Source of the DNA: Salvia splendens
Lineage: Eukaryota > Streptophyta > Magnoliopsida > Lamiales > Lamiaceae
DNA: 64,000 bases
NCBI RefSeq assembly: GCF_004379255.2
Contig: NC_056049.1
Coordinates: 7,936,001-8,000,000, forward strand
Reading direction: 5' to 3'
The notes beneath the pieces are model-generated. The model ran no database searches. It was not told where the DNA came from and was given only the letters and a program-made list of their open reading frames with translations. The position numbers and the translations under genes are program-made. Every line of letters begins with the position of its first letter. Position 1 is the first letter of the stretch. This document shows, piece after piece, positions 44,437-54,260 of the stretch.

Positions 44437-44888
44437 ACGCGTCGAATGGGAGTCCGCCACGTCGCCTCGGCGCGTGGCGGAACGTTTCGTTCCGCGTTCC
44501 GGAGGAACGAAACGCGGCACGGCATGGGAACGGTGGCGGCACGGAATGGCGACGGAACGCACGCTGCAACGCGTGCCGCCGCGAAACCGTTCCTCCGGAA
44601 CGGCATAGGAACGGCGACGGCACCGCGTTGCGGGTGCTCTAAGCCCCGCCACAACATGCCACGCCGGGGGGAGGGATGTGCGTGACCCGATGGAACTGGT
44701 TCCTCCCTCCACACCCGGAGGCCATTTGAACGGATCACCTGCCCGAACTAGTTAAGGGATGATGTTGTGGATACTCTTAATATGAAATTGGTATAGCATG
44801 AAAGGAATTGAAAAGTAATTAAAATAATATACTTGGATAGTGAGACTCATCTTATTTTATTATTATGAAAAAGATTTCAAAAATAGTA

Positions 44889-45060
44889 CTCCCTCTATTC
44901 CTTGTTAATTGAGGCGTTTCTTTTCTGTATGAAGATTAAGAATAATGTGCTAAGTGGATGGTGAATACAATAAAAGACATGGTTACTTTTAATCTTCATA
45001 GTAAAATGGCATTTTTTAAATATAGTAAAATGACTTTATTAACATGGAACACGGAGGAAA
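44889..45060. mobile_element. Stowaway MITE
   Basis: The left end is CTCCCTCTATTCCTTGTTAA. The right end, reversed, is TTTCCTCCGTGTTCCATGTT. TA lies on both sides (44887-44888 and 45061-45062). It is 172 bp and noncoding. Confidence 0.7.
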
Positions 45061-45062
45061 TA

Positions 45063-45886
45063 CTCCATTTAAGTAAATTAATTTTGTTAGATAAATTAAA
45101 ATAGGAAAATGAGACTATTTTTTAGGAATGAGTATATGAAACAGAGGGGTGGCAAATCGTGCGTGTCGGGTCGTTATCGTGTCGACATTTAGGGGTTCGG
45201 GCCTGCCATGACCCCTTCCTGGGCTGGATTTTGTTCACATTTATTTTAAAGAGTTTAGGAATAGAGAGAAAAGTTATTGGATATTTTAAAGTAGGAAAAT
45301 GGAATAAAGGTAATAGAGAGAAAAAATTATTTTTAAAGAGTTTAAGAATAGAGAGAAAAGTTATTGGATATTTTAAGGTAGGAAAATGGAATAAAGGTAA
45401 TAGAGAGAAAAGATTATTGAGTGTTTTAAAGTAGGAGAGAAGAATAAATTAAGAAAGAGAAAATGTTGTTGGGTATTTAAAACTAGGTGAGATGAATAAA
45501 ACAAGAGAGAAAGGTAATTAAAATTTAAATTATTTTTAAAATAAATAAAAGGTCATCTTTACTGAGATAAATGAAAAATGAAAGTGGATATTTTTTGGTG
45601 GGCCGAAGGGAGTAAGTCTGAATTGTACTGTTATATGGTGAAAGTCCACTGGCAACTTTATAGGAATAGATCAACTGCAAGCACCAATATACTATCAAGA
45701 AAGCTGAAAATATAAAATTTTACAAATTTTGAGAAATTTATTGGGTTGTCCTTATATGATATTTCAATGGTAAGAAATTAGTGCATAACAGAGAGGATTC
45801 AGAACCCAGTCAAAGTGCAAAAATTGATCTCATTTTGAGGTTTAAATCGATAAAATGGGTATCAAATCTCTTAAGAAGACATCAAA
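45063..45886. repeat. Intergenic with an 87-bp tandem duplication
   Basis: AAAGAGTTTA(G/A)GAATAGAGAG begins at 45248 and again at 45335. The units are nearly identical over the full 87 bp, and a third, more diverged partial unit follows to about 45500. The remainder leads into the 3' UTR of the BOU-like gene; nothing codes. Confidence 0.6.
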
Positions 45887-47155
45887 TCATCCTAAAGTAG
45901 ACCTGGTAACTTCATACGCCAAGAAGCATGCTGCATTTGCAGGAATGCTGCGGGCCATGGCAGGCCCGAACCCCTTGTATAGGCCTTTAACTCCTTCAGC
46001 CTTCAAGATCTTTTTGAATGCATCAATGGAACCTGAAAACTTGGGATTCTTATAGTCATCCACCTGAATACTGCTCTTCACAACATCCGTTGGGTACACA
46101 GCGAGCCAGAACGCGCCTCCGGCTAGACCTCCGGCCAGCATCAGCGAGCCTCTTCCCAGACCCGAAGTGTCTCTCCCACCAGCCATATACTGCTTCAGTC
46201 CTTCATACACACCAAACATGGCAGCATTGCCTGGTATCTCTCGTGCCATCGTTGGAACCAAGCCCTTGAACAAGCCCCTCGCGCCTCCTTCTGACTGAAG
46301 GACTTGTCTCGCAACATCCATTGGGCCACCATACTTCGGAGCAGTTGCTCCTGCGCCAACAGTTGCTAGGGCACTCTGGGCTTGTAGTCTGCATCAGAGC
46401 ACACTATGATTTCGCGTATAGACATTAAACTAATAATAAATAACTAGTTCAGTTGTCTAACTCTTGTACATTCTCCATAACTGAACATTCCATAGATATA
46501 TTACACATTATCATTTTACTTCCATCAGAGCTGATTCAGTCACATAATGATATGCTGCTTAACCATTAGTTAGTGATCCTAGCTCAGGGAAAAGATGAAC
46601 TGGGCACCTAAGCATTAGGTCACACGGTAATTATGTTACTGGATACGAGTTCTACCCCATATGTCACTTTATCTTTCTTTTACAAAACTTTTACTGATGA
46701 AACAGCAGTTTATTGAAAACAACTGCATAATAAAGGAGTTTAGTCTTGCAGCTAAAAACTGACCTGCATTTGATCAACTCAGTAGGGCAGGCGAGAAGGG
46801 AAACAGCAACTCCAGCTCCAGCCCCACAAACGACCTGCTGGTTCACTGTGAGAGGAGCACCAGGTTCAGACCTCAGTAACACTTCCATCTGACCTCGGAC
46901 TGTAAAGAGCACTGCATTAAGAGCTGCCACAGTGGCAAGAGGGGCTCCCATGCCCTTGTACAGACCCCCCGCACCTTCAGCAGATATTGTTTTTTTTACA
47001 GCATCTATAGCACCGGCATATTTCGGCAGCTGTCCAGGAAGGGGAACAGGCTGACTTTGGAGCTTGACCTTGATGGTATCGAATGGATGTCCGCATACCA
47101 GTTGTGCAGCCCCTCCAATGGTACCAGCGGTAAGATCTTTAGCTACGTCACCCAT
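45887..47155 (-). CDS. BOU: Mitochondrial carnitine/acylcarnitine carrier-like protein (BOU type)
   Basis: Two coding exons, 47155-46764 and 46388-45887, are in phase across a GT..AG intron (894 nt, 297 residues). The start MGDVAKDLTAGTIGGAAQLV is the BOU signature. Three mitochondrial-carrier repeats are present, each with a P-x-[DE]-x-x-[KR] motif: HPFDTIKVKLQ, CPTELIKCRLQ (split by the intron) and YPTDVVKSSIQ. GLYKG-type matrix-loop motifs follow each. The C-terminus is NAACFLAYEVTRSTLG. The protein spans the inner mitochondrial membrane six times. In Arabidopsis BOU has been linked to photorespiratory glutamate supply rather than carnitine; this is family knowledge, not shown here. A 5' UTR intron appears to run from about 47943 to just before the ATG. 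The gene looks intact. Confidence 0.94.
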
Positions 47156-49401
47156 CTACACAAGTCTTGTAACAAGAAAGTGAGAAACACACATGTTTAT
47201 ACAAACATACTCTTTTAAACCACCATAGGCATGGATAATTTTGTACAACTATTTAACTGTCCACCAACTCTCTAGCAAACAAATCCACAACTCCACTGAC
47301 AGAGAAATCATCAAAACAGAAATATTTGCATATTCAACAATTCATGTTTATGGATAAGAACAACATTTTCACAAACATCACAAAATTTGGCTTACCAACA
47401 TTTCAACTTGTATTACAAATGTTGGGAAACAAACTCAAATAATCACAAATATAACAGAGATGAACACATGAACTGTTTACCTAGTTCGATACTATGTTTA
47501 TCTACTTCGGGGAGCGATCCAGTTCAATAATATGTTTATCTATGCCAAGCCACAGATTTTCAGTGTATAATTTGTGGCCGCCCAATTTACGATGAGAGAA
47601 TAGCTTTAAGAAGTTTATAATCTAATAAACTCATAGAAAATCAAACTTAGCCCACTTGTAAAAGAAAATATAAACTATATTGCAAAAATCATCCAGATCT
47701 CGAACATGAAAAGCATCATAACAGAATCCAGATTCCGATTTAACTAGGACTGTGCGTCAAATTCTAGTCAAACATGAGATGCAGTCATCTTCCAGAATCC
47801 AAAAATACTGTGATGAAACGGTCTATACAAAGTGGAAAATTATAAACGGAGCTCCTAATAAAAATGAATTACAGTGATTACAGTGAATCTAAGAGATGTA
47901 GGACTAGTTGAATCACAAATAAACTAATTATTCAAAAAAGCACCTTGTTGGAAATCGCAGATGACGATGACCTAGAGCGAATGAATACCCAAACAAATCA
48001 CATAAACGGAAGATTTAGAATCACAACATCATACATTCATGTGTATATACTGATACAAATATGCAGCGAATCTCTTAAATTAGGGAATTATATGGAATAA
48101 GTTAAGAATAATAAGACGCCGGCAGCAGCTAATTGCCGTGGAACTAAGCAATTTTTTTTTATTATTAATGGGTAAATAAAATCTCTCTGTACAAATATAA
48201 AAGCCGTGTTTGTGAATTTTATAGGCACAAATTTGAATACTTATAAATTTTATGCAAGATTTTCAATAAATCTAAATATTTGGTTGATTAGGATAATTAA
48301 ATATGATTAAGGAATTTATTACCCAAAATTTGTAACCGGTACTAACGATCACTCAATCTTCAAATCGGGCAAATGACAACAATTTCGCCTATTGTACAAT
48401 TGAAATCAATGGCTAAATTTTTAAACTACCTAATTTCATTAAATTTAATCAAATAGTGGTATTAAAAATCTCAATAAATACTCTTTGCAAAAATTCTGTA
48501 AATCAAAATTCCAAAATTTCTTGACGACGAAAGGGTGTTTCAGAAAAAAATTCACAAAAATGTCATTTTAGAACATCAAATGAATAATCAACTTTATCTA
48601 AATAATTAGGAAAGCTGTAACGTTTTTTTCCCATCAATTACCATACGAATTTAGTCCAATTTTAAACCGAATAATTGGAATGTAATCCAATTGAATTTAA
48701 TTCTAACAGTTTTTCATGACAAAAAAAAGAGTGTTAGCATGATTTTCATGTGTCAAACGTGAAGCATTTTGTACTACACATCTATCGACAACCGAGTAAA
48801 CTACTCATTGTCCTAAACTTCTAGCGTCTGTTGACGGAAGTAGACTGAGAATCGTGCAAGAGATAGTGATAAGAGCGTACAGGATGTGATGGTAAATAGA
48901 GGAGGCAGAGCAAATATCAACGGAAAAGTTTCAAAGTAGGAGTGTGACAAATAAAGAGAGGCACACAACTCTTCTAACAAGGGTTTACAAATATAATAGA
49001 AATTCAGATATATAAATTACATCTTCCTAAATTGTAAAAATATCCTGTCAATTGTATAAAAATACAAAAATACGCTTATTTCATTACATCCATATTATGC
49101 ATAAATATGGTATAGATTTTCTATGGCTTTTCCTATTTTGGCTCTGATTACTCATTTCTACTAATTTTGTTTAGGCCCAATAATACATAGTCACATTAAT
49201 TTCATATCTTTAGGAGTCGTTTGGTTGTTAACATGGGTTACGAAGATGTTCGGGCCACCATTTGGTTTATAATCAAAGCATGTTATTAATCATAGCATTA
49301 CTGGTGTTTGGTTGCACATTTATTAAAATGAGACAATGTCCATCCAGCTGTTTGGTTGATTGAATTATATACTGACATACCGTGTGATTACTTTTTTACC
49401 C
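47156..49401. other. 5' flank of BOU and AT-rich intergenic sequence
   Basis: 47156-47943 is read as a 5' UTR intron (donor CAAG|GTGC at 47944/47943), with a leader exon upstream to about 48150. 48200-49190 is AT-rich with no feature recognised. 49205-49400 contains several GTTTGGTTG words, typical of the ends of small DNA transposons; this may be the element that replaced the HMGB tail. Confidence 0.4.
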
Positions 49402-50285
49402 CTAAGGTTTTCTCATTAATCCACCAAATATTAATACCACGCCTCCATCCTTTGTTTTTTCATTCCCACGCAGTTTTCCTCCTTCGGACTCGTCATCAGC
49501 ACCACCTCCGTCGTTCTGTTTGGAGATTTCTACTTAGTTGATGCGTGAAAAATTAACAAAAAATAACAACATATGGTGAGAGAATTACGAGTTTCTTGTT
49601 GTAAGCCTCGAGTGTTACTTCATAATCGCTTTTCCTTTTCTCCGCCTTTGCAACGTATGGAGCTTTCTCCTGTAAACTGAAGATCATGAACTCAATTGAA
49701 TAAATCAATTGAAATTTGAAGATTGCGATAATCATATTTCAGAGCAACGTGAGGCTTACAGCTTCAGTCATGGATTTCCATTTCTCACCACCAGCCTTTC
49801 CAACCTACGAAGAATTTGTTTATATGATTCGTCAAAATTTCATAGAAACAACTAAAACTATACTAAATTTTGGATCTAAACTAGGTAAAACTACTCACAG
49901 CGGAGACCGATTTTTTGTTCGGGTGCTTCTCTTTGTAAGTCTTCCGGAAGTCCTCCCTGCGAATTAAACAGGTAACAAATCAGAAAAACAAATTCATATA
50001 AATAGACGAAAAATTAACATGTACAGATCCATACATGAAGACGAAGAAGGCACTAGCAGGCCTCTTAGGCTTGTTTGGATCCTTAGCCGCCTTCCCCTTC
50101 TTCGCCGCCGACTTTTTACCGCTCGCGGCTCCTTTCTTCACCGAAAGCCTATTCAAAGCAAATAATCAATTAGGCTCGGAAACAAACTCACATACCATAA
50201 ATCACGGATCTAAACCAAAACCGATCGGGAAAACCTACTTCGCATCCGCTTTCTTCGACTCCACCTTGGATCTTCCTCCTTTCAT
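49402..50285 (-). CDS. HMGB: HMGB-type high-mobility-group protein with altered tail
   Basis: Exons on the minus strand: 50285-50239, 50148-50035, 49956-49899, 49804-49760, 49669-49589 and a likely last exon 49515-49402 (459 nt, 152 residues). A Lys-rich N-terminus (MKGGRSKVESKKADAK) precedes one HMG box (DPNKPKRPASAFFVFMEDFR, GGEKWKSMTEAEKAPYVAKA, LEAYNKKL). Exon phases and positions match plant HMGB genes. Relatives end in a long Asp/Glu tail that tunes DNA bending. Here the last exon starts as expected (NDGGGADDESE) but then turns into an unrelated sequence and stops at 49402. The tail exon is apparently cut by inserted DNA, so the product would lack most of its acidic tail. The box itself is intact. 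It could be a functional variant or a decaying duplicate. Confidence 0.82.
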
Positions 50286-50399
50286 GTCGAACCTGCCTAC
50301 AGTAAGGGCAAGAATGGAAAATGGAGGACTTAACATACTCGTACATCGAGACATGTTTATAATCGGCACCCCAATGGTGAGATAGATATCTTGTGCAAC

Positions 50400-51390
50400 T
50401 CGTGTCTACAGTGCGGGCCGACCGGGCCATCTGCGGGCCAAACATGAAAACCAAACACTCGGAAAATGATTCCTGGGAAAATGAATCTTGGAAATATGAT
50501 TCCTAATAACTTTACTTTCCTATGTTTGGAAAATATCAAGATTTTAAATTTTATACTATTTTATTTAAACACCAAACTAAAAATATACTCCTTCTTATTG
50601 CTATTTTTATTTATAAAAAAGAATAAAAAAATAAAATTTTAATAAATTATTAATTACAAATGATAATAATTATATTGTTATATTTATTATTAGTTTAAAT
50701 ATAGACTATCCATCATAATATATAATAATACAATTGTAATTATAGTTACGTGGAGTATTATAATCATAAATGATTATAATAATAAATATGATTATTATAA
50801 TTATAATTATAATATTTACGGATAATATAATTGAATAAATTTTACAATTTAAAATTTCACTATGACTTTATTGATTAATTATTTATTTATAAAATAATAA
50901 TTATTAATTATTATCATATAATTTATACTAGTTTATAGTTATATTTTAATTATTTAATAAATTATTAATTATTATTATGATAATTACAAATATATAAATA
51001 TTATAATAATATAGTTATGATTAGGATAATTTTAATTATAGTTATTTATTATACCGAAATTAAGTATAATTTATAATTTTATGTCATTTTTAATACATTG
51101 TAGTAGTAGTAGTAATAATAATAATAATAATATAATAGTAATAAATAATTGTAATAATAAAATTATACTTATATTGCATTAAATATGTAAGAATCCTAAA
51201 ACTGGGAAAAAGAATACCTCAGAAAAGTTAGGATTCAGAATCCTGGAAAGTTGTACTAACTTTCCTTGTTCTTGGGATTCTGATTATTTTCCCAGTTTGA
51301 TTAAAAATCGAAACAAACACAAGAATTTAAAATTTAAGGAATCAGATTACTTTCCCAGACAGAATCCTGGCAACCAAACATGGCCCAAAG
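50400..51390. mobile_element. AT-rich miniature-element-like sequence
   Basis: Related inverted words flank an A/T-rich core: GATTCCTGGGAAAAT near 50468, and TTTCCCAGACAGAATCC near 51350, plus GGGCCAAACATG near 50434 and CAAACATGGCCC near 51376. Near 51105-51140 there are (TAG)n and (TAA)n runs. There is no coding capacity. Exact ends and TSD could not be fixed, so class is open (hAT-like is a guess). Confidence 0.4.
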
Positions 51391-51601
51391 GTCAACGAAA
51401 AGGCAAATTAAGAAACCACATAAGTTGTCTATCTAAAATACACTTGAAATAATATTTTGCATATTCGTCTCCAACTTCGTCATTTCCATATTTTCCATGC
51501 CAACAAAACACCCCAAGTCAACGAAAAGGCAAAAGGAAGCAAAAAGAGAAAGAGCATAAAATACACATTGTTTTTCCGCACATTATATACTACTCCCTCT
51601 A

Positions 51602-52285
51602 CAGTGGTGGACGCAAAATTTTGATATTGTGGGGGGAGGGGGGTCCAAATTACTAGTATTTTCCTTCATCCACAAAAGATTGTTTCATCTTTCCATTTTC
51701 GTCCATCCACTAAAATTAGTCTTATACTAAAATGGAAGTCATTCCTAATTTATACACACTTTATTTATTACGAATTAAAACTCGTATCGTATCTAATGAG
51801 AATATTTTTCACAGATGTGGGAGTATTAACAATTGTTGTATATTTTTAGTGTCAACGACGTCCTAAACAGCCCGACAAGAACATTATAGAGCTATGAGAT
51901 AGAGATGATGATGAGAGAATTAATTTTAGAACGAGCAATATAAATTAAAGATATACATAGTATTACTTTAGAATCTTACTATATTTTCATAAAAAAAGTA
52001 ATATCAAATTAGTAGTATGAGAAAATTAAAAATATATATAAATTAATTGATTAATAGAGAAATGAAGTAGCATAAGAAAATTTATATAAATAAAAACTGC
52101 CAATCAAAAGAAAGTGCTGTTGAGGAAGTTCGATCCATAGCCACCTGGTTCCAAGGCAACTCAACTAACCAACTGAGCTACATAATAGTGAATATATTCT
52201 ATGGTATGCGTCTGTATAATATAGTAAAACTTCAAATTGCTGGGGGTTCCAAGGATCCCCACTCTTACATGTAGGTACACCTCTG
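51602..52285. mobile_element. hAT-like nonautonomous element
   Basis: It begins CAGTGGTGGACGCA and ends with the inverted relative of it (ACCTCTG; reversed, CAGAGGTGTACCTA). It is flanked by TCCCTCTA (51594-51601) and TCCCTCGT (52286-52293), an imperfect 8-bp target duplication (6 of 8), the size used by hAT elements. The 684-bp interior has no transposase. It contains a minus-strand tRNA-like stretch at about 52125-52190. Confidence 0.6.
52125..52190 (-). repeat. tRNA-like fragment
   Basis: The minus strand reads GTAGCTCAGTTGGTTAG (A box), then about 40 bases later GGATCGAACTTCC (degenerate B box). The stems do not close into a proper acceptor arm by eye, so it is a tRNA-derived relic or SINE-like piece, not a working tRNA gene. 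Confidence 0.4.
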
Positions 52286-52490
52286 TCCCTCGTCCCACAA
52301 ATAATGTCATACTTGTGGGACGGCACGAGATTTTAGGTGGTTTTGTTTTGTGTGTTAGTCGAAAAGAGAAAATAAAATATTTATTTTATTGTGAGAGAAA
52401 ACTTTTTCTGAAAATGAAAATGTGATATCTTTAGCGGGACAAACTAAAAAGGAAAGTGAAACATCTTTTATGAGAGAGATGGATTACTAT

Positions 52491-53179
52491 TTTTTTTGCT
52501 ATTTTTATTGTTATAATGTTACGGTGGTTTACAAATAAGTCTTTTCATAACTTACAAACTATTGTTTTAATGTTCTAATTTGAAGTTTTATGAGTAATAT
52601 CTATATCTGTGTTTTTTCAACATACGGTTAGTATATAATTTTTTTTTATTTTTTAATCTTATGTGATCTTGTTGTTATTTATGTTATTAGATTTAATCAC
52701 AATGTCAAATTAATAGAATGAATTTATTTTATGCGCGCGGGGTTAGCACTAATTTATATAGAAATGCAAAACAAATAACTTCATTGGAATTGTAGCTGTG
52801 ATGTGGATAAATTAAACTACATATTAGGGCATATGCTAGAGATCGTAAATCGAGCAAATGAGTAAAAAATTAATTGATTATTTTATTTCTTGAAGCACCA
52901 AATTCGATACAATATCTTTTGATGGACAAGATTCTGCGTAATTAAATTAGTGATTTTTAAAATCTGTTTGTATTCAATTATTTTTGGTTAATAGATTACA
53001 GTTCATTGATTGAAGAATCAAAATTAAAACCGATTCGATTTCAGTTATTGGAACGAGGTAATTTTCGGTTCGGTTAATCGATCAAATCTGTTGGTTATGA
53101 CAGAATAGATCGAATATTCACCTCTAATGTAAACAGTAAATTAGTTGGTTCTAAGAAATTCAAAGGCAAAAGTCATCCA
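52491..53179. other. AT-rich intergenic stretch
   Basis: No coding sequence, repeat ends or RNA genes were recognised. Confidence 0.4.
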
Positions 53180-53184
53180 ATAAA

Positions 53185-53608
53185 TGTTGGGCTTTGGTGT
53201 GGCTGGACCAACCATCGGCCCAAGTCATTATTGAGGGCCGAGCTCGATTAAGCTCGGCTAACACCGAACTCGATTAAGCTTCTCCAACACCGAGCTCGAT
53301 TAAGCTCGGCTAACAACCGTTGTATTTGAACAGCTCGTTCAGTTACAACAATAAGTTTCTTCAGTTTTCAGTTTCACATCTGGTTTTTCTCCATATTCGT
53401 GCGATTCAAGAAACTAGATAGAGAAGTGAATACACTTTGTGATTCTTGAGCTAGCTAGGTGAGTGATCCACAATCGAGTTGTATTCTCCGATTGAGTAGC
53501 GAGCTAAGTGATAGTGTGTTGTAATCACCTTCGTTTGTTTTGTATTCGTAATAATATCGTCTCACATTTGTTCGTGAATCTCGCGTCGATTCTGTTTTTG
53601 ACTCTTCA
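53185..53608 (+). repeat. Copia 5' LTR
   Basis: The 424-bp LTR includes three near-identical GAGCTCGATTAAGCTCGGC-type modules in its first 130 bases. It matches the 3' LTR with no difference seen. Confidence 0.95.
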
Positions 53609-53648
53609 AATTGGCGCCGTCTGTGGGAAAAGGAAAGAAATCGGCGCG

Positions 53649-54260
53649 ATGTCTACGGCGAAATTCGAATTGGAGAAGTTTACGGGCAAGAATGACTTCG
53701 GTCTATGGAGATTGAAGATGAAGGCCGTGATGATGCAACAAGGGCTTTGGGAAATCGTCAAAAATGGGGAGGCCGACACCGCCAAGGGTGCGGATGAAAA
53801 GGTCGATCCAAAGGCTCAAGAACTTCAACAAAAGGCGTATAGCACTCTGATCCTGAGTCTCAGCGATCGAGTCCTGAGGGAGGTTTCGAAGGAGGAGACC
53901 GCTGCGGCAGTGTGGAGGAAGCTTGAGTCCATCTATATGACGAAGTCTCTTGCAAATCGCCTTCATCTGAAACAGAAGCTTTTCACCTTCCAGCTATCAG
54001 AGGCGAAGAGCATCTTGGAGCAGCTCGAAGATTTTGGTAAATGCGTGGATGATCTGGAGAACATCGATGAGCAGATCAAGGATGAAGATAAAGCACTTAT
54101 GCTTCTCAATTCATTACCGAAGAGCTTCGAACAATTCAAGGACGCTATACTCCTTGGAAGAGGCTTCAAGATCACCTATGAAGAGGTGTATTCGGCCCTG
54201 AAATTGAAGGATTTCAGAGTTCTTCAACAAGACTGCGTGATCAGGCTGGGGAAAGCTTGA
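53649..54260 (+). CDS. Copia gag (capsid part)
   Basis: The first ATG after the primer-binding site that continues in the gag frame is at 53649 ([20 protein letters not shown]). The protein shows the UBN2/retrotransposon-gag fold pattern ([44 protein letters not shown]). It stops at a TGA (54258) before the zinc knuckle, which lies in another frame from about 54233 onward ([11 protein letters not shown] reads on in that frame). A one-base loss near 54226-54233 best explains this. Gag packages the element RNA into particles. Confidence 0.88.
   Translation: MSTAKFELEKFTGKNDFGLWRLKMKAVMMQQGLWEIVKNGEADTAKGADEKVDPKAQELQQKAYSTLILSLSDRVLREVSKEETAAAVWRKLESIYMTKSLANRLHLKQKLFTFQLSEAKSILEQLEDFGKCVDDLENIDEQIKDEDKALMLLNSLPKSFEQFKDAILLGRGFKITYEEVYSALKLKDFRVLQQDCVIRLGKA

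Larger units (their letters stand above)
43284..44776 (-). mobile_element. PIF/Harbinger element with truncated transposase
   Basis: The left end GACCATCCACAACG (after TAA) and right end GTTGTGGATACTC (before TTA) are inverted and related to the ends of the element at 58312. The flanking triplets TAA and TTA are not identical, so one may have mutated. Inside is a minus-strand transposase remnant (about 44290-43608). Both subterminal regions are full of inverted CCGTTCCTTAA / GGAACGG words, and there is a GC-rich block at 44385-44650 with a strong hairpin. Confidence 0.75.
51593..52490. mobile_element. Stowaway MITE carrying an inserted hAT-like element
   Basis: The left end (ACTCCCTCTA, 51592-51601) and the sequence after the insert (TCCCTCGTCCCACAAATAAT from 52286) together make one Stowaway end broken in the middle. 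The far end (GAGAGATGGATTAC, about 52475-52488) is diverged. The original MITE would be about 210 bp. Confidence 0.5.

Noticed and set aside
44373..44738. Overlapping ORFs of 62-121 codons around the Harbinger GC-rich block
   Set aside because: Five or more frames are open because stop codons are rare in GC-rich DNA. The translations are Arg-rich with no family match.
52125..52190. Functional tRNA gene
   Set aside because: It has A- and B-box-like sequence but no closed acceptor stem or clear anticodon arm by eye, and it sits inside a transposon-like element.
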